NCBI GenBank assembly: GCA_030272585.1
Contig: BSYQ01000013.1
Location: 2,790,001-2,854,000 of the forward strand
DNA length: 64,000 nucleotides
DNA from: Bryopsis sp. KO-2023
Lineage: Eukaryota > Chlorophyta > Ulvophyceae > Bryopsidales > Bryopsidaceae
Direction: 5' to 3'
Each line of letters starts with the position of its first letter. The first letter of the stretch is position 1. The notes beneath the pieces were generated by a model. The model was not told the DNA's origin, did no database searches, and worked only from the letters and a program-made list of their open reading frames with translations. Shown in pieces: positions 1-10,561 of the stretch. A program made the translations under genes and the position numbers.

Positions 1-1
1 A

Positions 2-217
2 CTGGCTGGACTGTTTTCGATGCTCCAGAGGATGCTGATTGTCGCAAACAAGGCCAGTCAATCGAACATGTTGGTGCTGGGGTTTGTACTCAGGGCTTTG
101 ACCGATAAAGTGGATGAGTCCAGTGGGAATGAGGTGGAAAGCTTTGAAGTTTCAAATCAGGGGAGGCCACTGTTGGGGGATCCGCAGGAGAGTAAGGAAA
201 TCATCAGTGATAGTTAG
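2..217 (+). CDS. C-terminal end of an L-family (LRR multi-pass membrane) gene copy, unit 0
   Basis: An open reading frame enters from the left edge and ends at TAG (215-217). It matches the last 70 or so residues of L1 and L2: a hydrophobic stretch ending in the motif YKASQSN (here NKASQSN), then an acidic cytoplasmic tail with GNEVESFE and a GRPLLGDPQ block. The tail ends ESKEIISDS here, against ESNYQ in L2, so it is a diverged paralogue. The bulk of the gene lies outside the window, so whether it is intact cannot be judged. Confidence 0.75.
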   Translation: MAGLFSMLQRMLIVANKASQSNMLVLGFVLRALTDKVDESSGNEVESFEVSNQGRPLLGDPQESKEIISDS

Positions 218-1178
218 AACCATTTCCACCTGATGTTGGCGTGGGGATGATTAATTTCTTGCTGTGTGTGTATTTTAGCGAGTGTCAATCGATCAATTGA
301 TCAACCAATTGCAATTGCAAACCATTCATTGTATTTCTGTGGAACAACACTCGGAAGGAATGAGGATGAGATGTACATATGTATAATACTTTTGGATATT
401 TGGCATTTTTTTGTTTTTTAGGTAGTGCATAATTCTTCTTTTACAGAGAATCGAGATGAAGAAGACCTTTGTTTTTTTCCCTCATTCTGCTTGATTACTA
501 TTTATATCGTCTTTTTTTGTTCGTTTTTTTTGGGGGGGGGGAGGGATGAAAAGAAACAGAGAGAGGGAGGGCATATCAGCCTATTTTAGCATAGTGTTAT
601 TATTATTTATTTATTTTCTTTTGATTGTTACTTTTTTCTTTTGAAACCAAAGACGAGAAAACTGTTGCACAAAGTGCCAGCTATTGTCTGAACAAACCTA
701 AACCTTTACCTTTACATACATATAGAGCTCCAGAGAATCGCACTACCAACTGTGAAGAGCACCGTACCCTCGCAAACAATTACGACATAATCCCGAGTCG
801 GTCATACCATCATTCACGACTTCGTTGATCTGGAATCTTTCCAATCCCATTTATGTGTACCACTCTCGAGTTTTAATCTCCTCGATCACTGTGGTTGACC
901 CGCATACGATCTCAAACTGGTCGCTTTAAAGCTTTTTGTGTTTCGTCGACTGAGACAACATTTTTCCAGTTTTTGGTGTGTGGATTATGAGTCACCGATT
1001 CTAGTGGCGACTTTTGTTGCACACGAGGAAGTGGTTGGCGGTTACATTCACGTCGAACAGGTCGAACGAAGCCCCCCTCCCCCCCAAAAATGAAACAATA
1101 AAAAAAACGAAAGCATTGTTCCCACGTTCACCCCCATAAAAGATAAGAAACCTTTTTTGATTTTCTTTTTCTGGACAA
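218..1178. other. Inter-unit flank: L 3' region and CAP 3' region, no gene seen
   Basis: This stretch recurs after L2 (32554-33749) and, in part, near 61590-62690. It holds the L 3' flank with CAATTG-rich short palindromes, a G-run near 531-541, a TTATT-type simple repeat near 598-615 and a C-run ending near 1087. Relative to unit 3, about 220 bp are missing near 810, where the text jumps straight to ATCATTCACGACTTCG. I see no convincing exon. Short open frames here are not preserved in length between copies. Confidence 0.55.
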
Positions 1179-1540
1179 CTAAGCCCCCGCATGTTCTGCT
1201 GGCCTAGTAGTAATAAGTTTTCCCTCTTCAAACACACTGACAAATTGGTCTGAAACGGCCGACTCCGCTGGCTCCTCCCCACCGGTGACAATAACCAAGA
1301 CCCCAGCTGATTTTGTTGTCGAAATGGCCACATCGGTCGACGAATCAGGAATATACACCTGGAAAAAAGGAGAAAGGAAAAAACTTGAAAGAAAATTGAA
1401 CAACGAACATGAAGAACGTAAGAATGTAATGGTTTTAATTTAACAAGTGAGGTGAAAAAGAGACCAAACCAAAAAGAAAGGAATTGCTGCTTTTTCTATT
1501 TGCTGCTTGAACATGGACTCCTTTATTTATTATGAAGATA

Positions 1541-1571
<31 letters not shown>

Positions 1572-3122
1572 TCACACAACAGAATCTTCGCACTTGTAGA
1601 TGTACACTGTTTGTCGGGGGTTGGTGTTTTCAAGGACGATTTCCTTGTTGTCCTTGTGATTTTCCACGGTCCATTTCCTCTCCATTACCAGCTCTGTTTT
1701 TCCAGCTTTCACCGTGGGCGCCCCAGTCGACCGTGATTTCACAGGAACCAAGCCAGACCTGCCTGGAATGTTTTTAGATTTTTCTGCATCCGTTACTTTC
1801 TTCAATCCCTATCAGTTGTGTTCAGAAAGAATGTCAATATTTTTACCACAATGATACTTCGCCAATCTCTCCCTCCCCCCCCCCCCCCTCCTCTTTGAAA
1901 AAAAAAATATTAATCACACATGCATATGATCGAATGTTTCAAAATTTTATCATATCCAGGATTTTCCCTCGATTGATGTTAAAAAGAAGAGAGAAAAACA
2001 ACACTAGGATATTTATTTTTTATTTTTTTTGTTTGCATAGGGAGTGGTGGGCTCATCCTTTACATACCAATCTATTTGATCAAAATGATAGACAAAAAAA
2101 AGGGTGTCTTCATATTTATTTATTTTTACCTTCTTTTTGGCATCAAAAAGATCAGCAACCAGATGAGCAGGGTTTGGTTTATCAACCTGTGGCTGCCAGG
2201 ATCTTGTTGGATGCACCTGTCACATCACATCACTCTTTTTCAAAATCACATCATTCTTTAAAAAAAAAAATCACAATGCTTACAGCCCCATTTCTAATGC
2301 AAGCGTATTGAAAACGTGTTGGAAAGAACACAGTAATAGAAGATTAATTTCATGCTTTCCTTTGAACTGCCTTGTGTTCAATTTTTATGATAAAAAATTC
2401 TATTACTTTTCTTATCATTTTCTTTTTAACACACACACACATCTTGTATAAAACAAAAATCACACCTGAGGTGGGTCCATTGGTTTGCTTTCAGGAAATT
2501 CAGGTTTCTTGACTTTGGGTGCCAGTGTTTATTTGTTTTTTTCTGCAGGTGGCGGAGCACTTTCCACTGGGGGGTCTTTTACCAAGAAGAAAAATATTTC
2601 TTAATAGATCGAAAGACATGATGTATTGTAATTGTGCATTGTAACTTTCGATCACAAAACATTGTAATTGTAATTTACATTGAATTTTTTTGGATTTTGG
2701 ACATCATATACATCTTTCTTCCAGCCCATGAAAGTGTAAGTGCTAAAACTATCAGAACAAAGAGTCTTGTAGAGAAGGAGAGCAAAAAAATCCTTATTCG
2801 TTTCTGATATGTATTTATCAGTTTTATTCTAAGAAAACCATAAATTCTTTTTAAAACAACCCACCAGCAACAAAGAATAATAAGAAACTAGAAGAAGATT
2901 TACCTGAGCCAAGAAACTCCGAAACCGAGATTCCATCTGGATGCCATGTGGGGTCTTTCATGTGATATGTCCAGCAATAGGTGGACATTGCCAAAATCAT
3001 GCTCTTGATGGCATTCACTCATTCCACATGGCTGACATCCATCACCCAATTTTCCTTCAAGATTTTGTTCGAATAAAATTCGGTGGACTGGACGCTTTGC
3101 TCAATGTGAAGGGGCGGCTTCT
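1179..3122 (-). pseudogene. Cyclase-associated protein (CAP/Srv2-like) pseudogene copy C1
   Basis: CAP binds actin and, in some lineages, adenylyl cyclase. Minus-strand exons recognisable by the family pattern are about 2904-3122 (end of the helical-folded domain, STEFYSNKILKE ... TYHMKDPTWHPDG), 2466-2575 (proline/lysine linker), 2130-2216, about 1576-1808 (KKVTDAEKSKN ... VYIYKCED, start of the C-terminal beta-helix domain) and 1179-1358 (last strands, ending ITTRPAEHAGA). Lesions: in-frame TGA at 3019-3021 where CAP has Trp, TAA in the linker exon, and complete loss of the exon that should follow YIYKCED, replaced by a TAA trinucleotide repeat at about 1541-1571. No N-terminal exons are present. 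Confidence 0.8.
1541..1571. repeat. TAA trinucleotide microsatellite at a deleted CAP exon
   Basis: About ten copies of a TAA/AAT trinucleotide join sequence that in C2 lies on either side of the exon encoding VDSCKKMGL. The repeat is therefore the scar or cause of an exon-sized deletion unique to C1. Confidence 0.8.
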
Positions 3123-3606
3123 CTGAAAATGTTCCATTGTTTTTGGGTCATTTTGTTTTTGGAAAGGGGAAACACTCCCAACTAGGAAAGCAAAACAGAA
3201 AAAACACAACCTTCAACAATCAATTATATTAAGATGGGATTGACATGTCGATAAAACATGCAAGCAAATATTAACAAGAAAACGACATGCTGGTCAAAAT
3301 TTCTTGGTGTGGTTTTCTGTGATATCATTTTAGTCCAGGAACTAACAAAACCACCTGAGTTACATTACCGTAACTTGTCGTACATCACGTTGTGTGTCAC
3401 GTTGCAGGTTCAAGTACAGTACTATGCAGGGTGCTGTCAATATTTTCCATTGTTCTGAGTGCATCAGCTCATGGCGAAGAGGTTTGTTCTTAATTTCACT
3501 TGTCAATTTTTACACATGAGCATCTGAATATCTGAATAGGTTTACTCAGGGTGCAAGTTCCTCGATCAAACATTTTTTTTTTCTGCATTCCTGTGAAGAA
3601 TTATTT
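3123..3606. promoter_or_regulatory. Head-to-head region between CAP copy C1 and L1 (short form)
   Basis: CAP and L diverge from here, so it should contain the promoter and 5' leader of L1. In units 2 and 3 the matching interval is about 1 kb longer. Here the sequence passes directly from CGACATGCT to GGTCAAAATT near 3290. A likely non-coding 5' leader exon (about 3408-3480) ends ATGGCGAAGAG before GTTTGT and is preceded by a TTGCAG acceptor. No clear TATA element can be assigned. Confidence 0.4.
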
Positions 3607-6600
3607 ATGGGAAGTTTTTTAAGAATAGGATACAGGCTGTTCGTTTTTCTAGGGACTCTATTTTTCCTTGCCCTGCAGGCAAGAAGTATTGCAGAACTTC
3701 GGTTATATGAGTATGCCCATACCTATGGGGGGGTTACAATCACGTCTCAGGAAGGGTGCCCTCATGATCTCAGCAGGTAACACATAACATCGCATTCAAC
3801 TCTCAGATCTGTTGGTTTTTAACATTCAGATCGGTTCAACAAAACAAAACAAAAACCCGGTGATTAAGCCTCTCCACATTTCATCAATTCACGAGTGTTT
3901 TTTTCAATAAGTTTTTTCCATCTCCATGCTAAGATTGACTGACGGCAAAAAGAAAGTCCCCCCACTTTTTTTCTGGATAACAAAATGACCAAAGTAATGG
4001 TGCTTTTTTTCTTGTGGTGTGCATTGTGAGGAAAAGAATTTTAATTTAAAAAAAGAAAACGAGGCTGATTGCTGATGTGACATTCAGGTGGTGTTTGGTC
4101 CTGCACATTTTTGAATTTAAAAGTCAAGGGGAGCTTCTCAAATTGATCAACCAGGTTGACCGAGCCATTTCATTGGAGATCCAAGGCTCTGCTGCCACAG
4201 GTCAGTACTGACACAGACAAATAAAAAGTAATTAAGTAAAGATTCAAAATTGAGCTTGAAATTAGTAATTACCCCCCCCCCCCCAAAAAAAAAAGGTAAA
4301 CAAATAGATCGAGAATTTGAAAGATCAACCACTGTTGCAATCCATGGACCTTCAATGTTGTATTGGTCAAGAGCTGTCTGTTCACCGAAATCAATATTTT
4401 CATATTATTTTATATTTTCATTTGTTTGTATTATTAATGTATGATCTTTTGAAGATCTTTCGGTTTTTTCATGAATTTTGATTTTTTTTTTTCCCTATAG
4501 GATTGGTGATTGTTTGTCATTGAGTTTGAGCTTCGGTTGCTTCCAGTTTGATGCAATCCATTTTTCATTTTATGATTTTTGTAGATCCAAAACTGAGTCA
4601 ATTCTTGAAAAATGCCTCCATGAATGTGATTTCTTTGAAAGTACGGCTGCAAGAACCCGGGGAAATGATTTCCCTGTCCAACCTTCCCCAAGCAGGGCTT
4701 CAGAGGTGAGAGAATCAAAGTCTCTTCGCTATTGGACTTGCGCTGTGTTTTTCTATTTCAAGAAAAAAATAGTCAGATGCCTTCTCCGATTGTAAATAGC
4801 TGATTGATTTTATTGTTGCGCTGGATTCTTTTTTTTTTTTCTCTTCCATGGATTGTGAACACATTTCATCTTTGAAATATGAGAACAAAACTAAGAACAG
4901 TCTTTTTTTTTTTTGTGAATTTTGAGATGCAACAAAACTTGAGGTGTCATGCCAATGGGTGAATCTTTGTTTTTGAACGTGTTTGTGAGTGTGCATTTGT
5001 TTTATTGATATGGGGAAAAAAAACAAAAACCTGAGCAGCCTGCAGATGGACAATGTTTGGCTCAATGCTCGTTTGCCTGACGAATCTTTTGCGAAGTTGG
5101 AATGGTTCGTTCAATCTCATTGTTGGATTTATAAAAAAAATGCATGGAAGGGTGTTTTTCCTTTTTTTTGGTGGTTCTTGAGGAAATCTACCCCTTTTTT
5201 CACCAATGTTTTCTCCAATAAAGAACAAACGATAATCCTGAACAAAGAGGACAAATATTTTTTTGTTTCTTTTTCATATATTATATATATGAGTTTAAAA
5301 TCCCGGAAAAATGCAGCAGGTCATCATCAGCAGTACCTGAGCCCCACAAGCAGAGTTCTTAGATTAGTTCTAAGTTCTTTTTTAGTTCTTATCTTTTCTG
5401 TTAAAACAAAACACATGGAACGAGGAACGAAACGAAGGAGGGGGGTATCAAAAAGTTGAACGAACGCAAAAAAATGTGAAACCAAAAGATAACTGAAAGT
5501 GATGATATTTACATGTACAAATATATTATAATCCTTAAAGACAAATTTCTGTGTGGCCAGGTTGTCATTACATAATACCAAAATTGAGGGGCCGCTTCCC
5601 AGGTTTCCAAATCTTTTTGAGAGTGCCCATGATCCCTTCATCAGGTACATTTTCTTTATGCGATTAAAATAACATATTGTTCTTTTTTCTACAAATTGCT
5701 TGTGCGGATCTCTGATCTGCCAAGACTTTCATGATGCTCTTCAATGGAAGGAGTGTTTCTGATTTTTTTTTTTTGGTTAAATGTGCAGTGTATATGTTGA
5801 GGATTCGTGGTTCAATTGGAATGGAACTCAACAGGACCAAAAAGCAGTCGGCATCACACTTCGTGATATAGAATCCTTGACAGACAGGTAGGTGCGCTCA
5901 TATATATATATATATTCCTTCTGATGATTGTTGCTGCATCTTTTTGATATTTTAGGAGGGGGGGGTACATCGATGGAAGCAGCAAAGTGTATTTTTCTCT
6001 TCATGCTTTTTGGTACTTGAAACACTTTTTTTTTTTTGATGCCAGGATTTGGGAAGTGCATCAGTCTGGTGATACAAAAGAAATTTTCGAATGGATAAAT
6101 GGACTGGAGATTGACAAGCTGATCATCAATGCAGATGCTGCCACAGGTGCGCTCAGCAACTGTGACAAAGAACTTTTAGTTTGCTCAGATTGTATTACCA
6201 TCAATTCACATACAAAAATATAGATTTTGTTTGAGAATGAAATAAAGTTGGAAAAATTTGACTGCTCGGATTACAAAAACATGTTGGGGCTCGTTGATTT
6301 TTTTTTTGGTCGTTTCTTCAGGATGGGGAGATTCGATTTCGGAACTCAAGTTTATCGAGGAGCTGGTTTTGGATGGCTGCTACGATATCGTTTCAATGTT
6401 CAAGAATGGTTTCGTCCCTCCAAGACTTTCAAAGTAGGACTTGTCGAAAAATTTAACATCACATCACGTTGTTAAAAAAAACTGAGATTTATGCAATTAA
6501 AAAAGACGTTGATAATTCTTTGTAATCTGTTCCGTCCTAATCATCCAAGAACGATCTTATTGCTGAAAAGGAAACATTTTCCAAATCTGCATTTTTTTTT

Positions 6601-9600
6601 GTCACATACGTTTTTTTCTTACTTTGTGGTGGATTCAGGATCAAGATCAAAAATTGCAAATTCGGTCAACCGCTGTCCAAACACCCTGGCAATTTTCCAG
6701 CAGCACTGTGAATCCACAGCGCAATTTTTAATTGAAAAAATATATTGTGGACACTTGTTTTTATAAGCAAATTGCTCCCCTTGCGCTGCTTCTTTTGTTG
6801 GCACATCTTGCTGTTTTTTGCGAGAAATAAAGTATTTTGTTTTTGTTTAATTCTCTGGTTGTCAGAACCAAGATTGAATCTGAGGATTGTCACTTCGATG
6901 GCCATCTTCCTTCTCCCCCTCCTATTTTCATCCTAAGGTAATTTTGAATCATAAATGCTGGTTTCGGCATCATGTGCATTCATAGTGCTTTTTTTTTTAA
7001 TTTCATCATTTGTATTTTTAAAAAACATTTTACCCCACACTCTTTGTTTTTATTTTTGTTATTTAAAATATTTTTGAATTTTTGTTTTACCTGGGATCAA
7101 GTACTGTGGAGAGGATTTATCCGATTAATAAATGTACAATATAATGTAATTATGATTTATTTTTCTTCTGAAATTATCAAAAATAGAACCAAAAAAAAAT
7201 TCAGGAGTATCATTATTTGGATAGAGCAGGAGAGTGGGGGGGGGGGACTTTGTCAATATCATGCTTAGTCAAGGATCCGATGATACAAAGCCCATCCTTA
7301 AGGTTTTTTGTTTTACTTCAGGATTACTAACATTTTTCCCTGTGAATCTCAGGGTGTCCTATCTTTATTCGTGGTTCAAATGGGTGGATGATCCTCTCGG
7401 AAATATGGGTTACAATGTTTCTTTGTACGAGGATGATTACGGGTGAGCAACAACATTTTGCATTTTTAAAATGAATTGCCAAATCCCCATGTAGCCCCTG
7501 CCCTGTGTAAAAGGGTGATTTACGAACCCACTGCTCGAAATATAGGAAAACCAAGAATATCCCGCATCACAATATCTCCCTCTTTCCTATCTTATTGGGG
7601 AAAAGAAAAAACCCTACTCAGAAATATCCCTGATTTTGTTTTGTTTTTTGTTCGAAATAGAAGTAACTCTTAATAATTTATCTAGGAGAGAAAATGCATC
7701 ACTGGCCAAAAACTAAGTCCATTGCATTGTACTTCAAATGTTGATTTTTCTCACCTGGTGATCCAGCTTGCTCCCCATTGCTGGCAAAACAATATAAGAA
7801 AATACTTGAAATCCCCCCCCCCTTTTTTTTTCAATCTCATATCCAACACTGATGTGCCTTCTTTCAGCCATGTTTTTTTATTGTCGCTCCAGTTTTCTGC
7901 AGTGAATTCGGAAATTTTTTGTCAGAACCCAGAAGAATAGGTTATTTTTGTTTTTTGTGTGGTTTTTGCAGTGGGATTGCTGTTGATATATATGATAAAC
8001 AACAAGATGCTGCCCTGATGGACATTTTGGATCTGATAAAAAATCAATTCATAGTTGAGCTGTCGATTTACCCTGGAGCTGCCTCAGGTACATTCTGCAC
8101 AGCAAAAGATACTTGCTTTCCTTTTTATTCACCTTAGTTTTACCTGGGCCTGCATGATCAGTCAGCGGGCATCCACACTAAATTATTTATCATTGGCTTC
8201 GACTTCGTGCAGGATCTCGCCATCCTTTCAAAAAAAGAAAAAAGAAAAGAAAATGACTGGAAGAACTCATGGAGCTCACTATCCTTGTGTTTTTTCTTTG
8301 TTTTTGGTGTTGGAGGAAAAAAAATCTTGCTTAAAAATATTTTAGTGATATATGTAGTCCCATTTCCCCAGAACAACAACAATACTTCAGGTGGGTATCT
8401 ATGAGTTCACCTGCTGTAGATTATTCATGTCGTTCATTTTTTGTTTTTCATTTTTTGCTTTTGCAGGACTGTCTGGCTTTCTTACAAAACTGGATTCCGT
8501 TTCTTTCCTTGCTTTTCTACCTCGACAAGATAAAATCGACACACCGATGGGACCCCTTCCCGTCCCTGATCTATTCTTCATTGAAGAGTAAGCCGGAAAC
8601 ATTCTTAGTCATAAACATAAACGTAGAAAAAATACATTTGAAATTTCTTAAAAGAATCATTAAAGAAAATTAAAAAAGAAAGAAAATCAAACATTTTCAA
8701 AAGTTCACCTCCCTCTCTCTCTATATATATATATCCATTTACATTTTTCATGTTGTACATGTACATATCCACTCAAAAAATTTCACTTGTGTTTTCGAGC
8801 TGCACACACACAAAAAAAACTTATTTCTGCATTGTGTTGAATAAAAACAGGCTGACGATCAAGGACACCATGTTCGAGGGGAAATTCCCTCCCTTCCTGT
8901 ACGGAGCCACCACCAAACTCGACATCAAAAAACAACAAACTGATGTCCAAATCGGTACCGAGGGGATGGTGCAAATCCACAAGGCTGGAAGAAATCAACA
9001 TCGAGGGTCACACCGCCCCTGTCTGTCTGCTCACTCTTCCCGATCTGAAAAGAGTAACCATCTGTCCAAGCACTGGAGATCATCCCTCTCGATTGGTCAG
9101 ACGGAGGATGTGCGAGCTGCAGCAGGGGGAATCCTATTACTGTGGCTGGGCAAACTACGATTACGACTGTAGAAGGCAAGCCAGGAAATTTGTGAAAATG
9201 ATTTTGCTGGTGTGGGTTCCTCTGCTAGTGATCGGCCTGGTGCTGATATCGCCCATCCCAAAATATGTCCAGAAAGGCTTCTCGGCAATGAAACAGAAAA
9301 CATCCCTGCCAATTCCTAGCCACCTAGGCAATTTCCGCGGTGCTGTTTTCATCTGTGGGTCGTTCCGGTGGATGCTTACATCTCTCCTCCCTGTGTGCAT
9401 ATACCTTTCGGATGTGGCCTCTTTATCATGGCTTTATTGTGGGGGGCATCTCCGGTGTGGTTTATGCTGGGGGCAATAGCTTTGCACAAGGTGGTGACAT
9501 TTTTTGTTTTCTGGAGGAGAATTGTGCTTGTGCAAGAGGAAGCCAAGATGAGCCCCTTGTCAGACGGTGCAACAGAACCAGTTTTGGATCGATTGGTCAT

Positions 9601-10108
9601 CTCATGGGGCACCAGAGGCAATCGCTTTGTCAAGGGAATGAAAATCGCATTTCTTGCCGTTGTGGGGACCCCTGTTTTTGATTTCTTGGCGTTCATCAGC
9701 AAACTCACCGGGAGGAGGCTGGGAAGCATCTCATTCAGGTTCGATTTGCATCGGCACTTCGTGGCTGCATTGGTGGTGGAGTCTGTGGTGGAGGCCCCCC
9801 TGGCAACAGCGCTCATCAGTGTGCTTTATTTCTATGGGGTCGATGGCGATCGACAGCATGACATAGGGACCATACCGTTTCTCATCTCTGCACTGGCTGG
9901 AGTGTTCTCGATGCTCCAGGGGATGCTGATTCTTGTATACAAGGCCAGTCAATCGAACATGTCGGTGCTGGGGTTTGTACTCAAGGCTTTGACCGACAAA
10001 GTGGATGACTCATCCAGTGGGAATGAGGTGGAAAGCTTTGAAGATCCAAATCAGGGGAGGCCGCTGTTGGGGGATCCGCAGGGGAGTAAGGAAAGTAGTT
10101 ATCAGTGA
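3607..10108 (+). pseudogene. L1: LRR ectodomain plus multi-pass membrane protein, 14 exons, frame-damaged
   Basis: Phase-consistent exons: 3607-3776 (signal peptide RLFVFLGTLFFLALQA), 4088-4204, 4501-4705, 5039-5104, 5561-5644, 5789-5887, 6046-6146, 6322-6433, 6639-6707, 6866-6937, 7230-7442, 7972-8087, 8467-8587 and 8851-10108, about 930 codons. Exons 3-10 read as leucine-rich repeats, for example LEWLSLHNTKIEGPLPRFP across exons 4-5 and LKFIEELVLDGCYD in exon 8. The last exon has a Cys-rich pre-membrane segment, then about five or six hydrophobic segments and an acidic tail. Lesions: exon 3 is 5 nt short relative to L3 so its phase fails; in exon 14 an extra A near 8930 and a 7-nt deletion near 9420 leave the stretch between them out of frame. 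The membrane part loosely resembles XK-related proteins by eye; the function is unknown. Confidence 0.7.
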
Positions 10109-10513
10109 TAGTTAGCACCATTTCCACCTGATGTTGGCGTGGGGATGATTAATTTCTTGCTGTGTGTGTATTTTAGCAACTGTCAATCGATCAATTGATC
10201 AACCAATTGCAATTGCAAACCAATCATTGTTTTTCTGTGGAACAACACTCGGAAGGAATGAGGATGAGATGTACATATGTATAATACTTTTGAACATTTG
10301 GCATTCCTTTGTTTTTGGGTAGTGCATAATTCTTCTTTTACAAAGAATTGAGATGAAGAACCTTTGTTTTTGTTGTATAAAAGAAACCTTCTAAGTGATG
10401 GTTGAATAGCACTTTTATGAATTGAGGAGAACTGCATTGAATTGGGGAGTGTATTTGAAAAATGTGACTTTCTTTGCGTGTAATTCTATTTTGATTTCTG
10501 GGGGTGGGGTTTT
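10109..10513. other. L1 3' flank, no gene seen
   Basis: This matches the 3' flanks of L0 and L2 up to about 10380, including the short palindromic run around TCAATTGATCAACCAATTGC, and then becomes unique sequence. This is the right edge of array unit 1. Confidence 0.6.
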
Positions 10514-10561
10514 GTGCAGTTGTGCAGTCGTGCAGTCGTGCAGTCGTGCAGTTGTGCAGTT
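10514..10561 (+). repeat. 8-bp tandem repeat, six units
   Basis: Six adjacent copies of GTGCAGTY (units ending TT or TC). On the minus strand this reads as a run of TGCACGAC. It lies just outside the end of unit 1. Confidence 0.85.

Noticed and set aside
3010..3030. A variant nuclear genetic code with TGA as Trp
   Set aside because: Trp is written TGG throughout the LINE ORFs, the kinase-like gene and the L exons. TGA is a plausible true stop at 12527-12529 and in the L2 C terminus, so a shared pseudogene mutation is the simpler reading.
3607..10108. HAP2/GCS1 or other class II fusogen as identity of the L genes
   Set aside because: The Cys-rich segment before a membrane helix suggested it at first. 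The spliced exons read as leucine-rich repeats, and the protein continues with several more membrane segments, which does not fit a fusogen.
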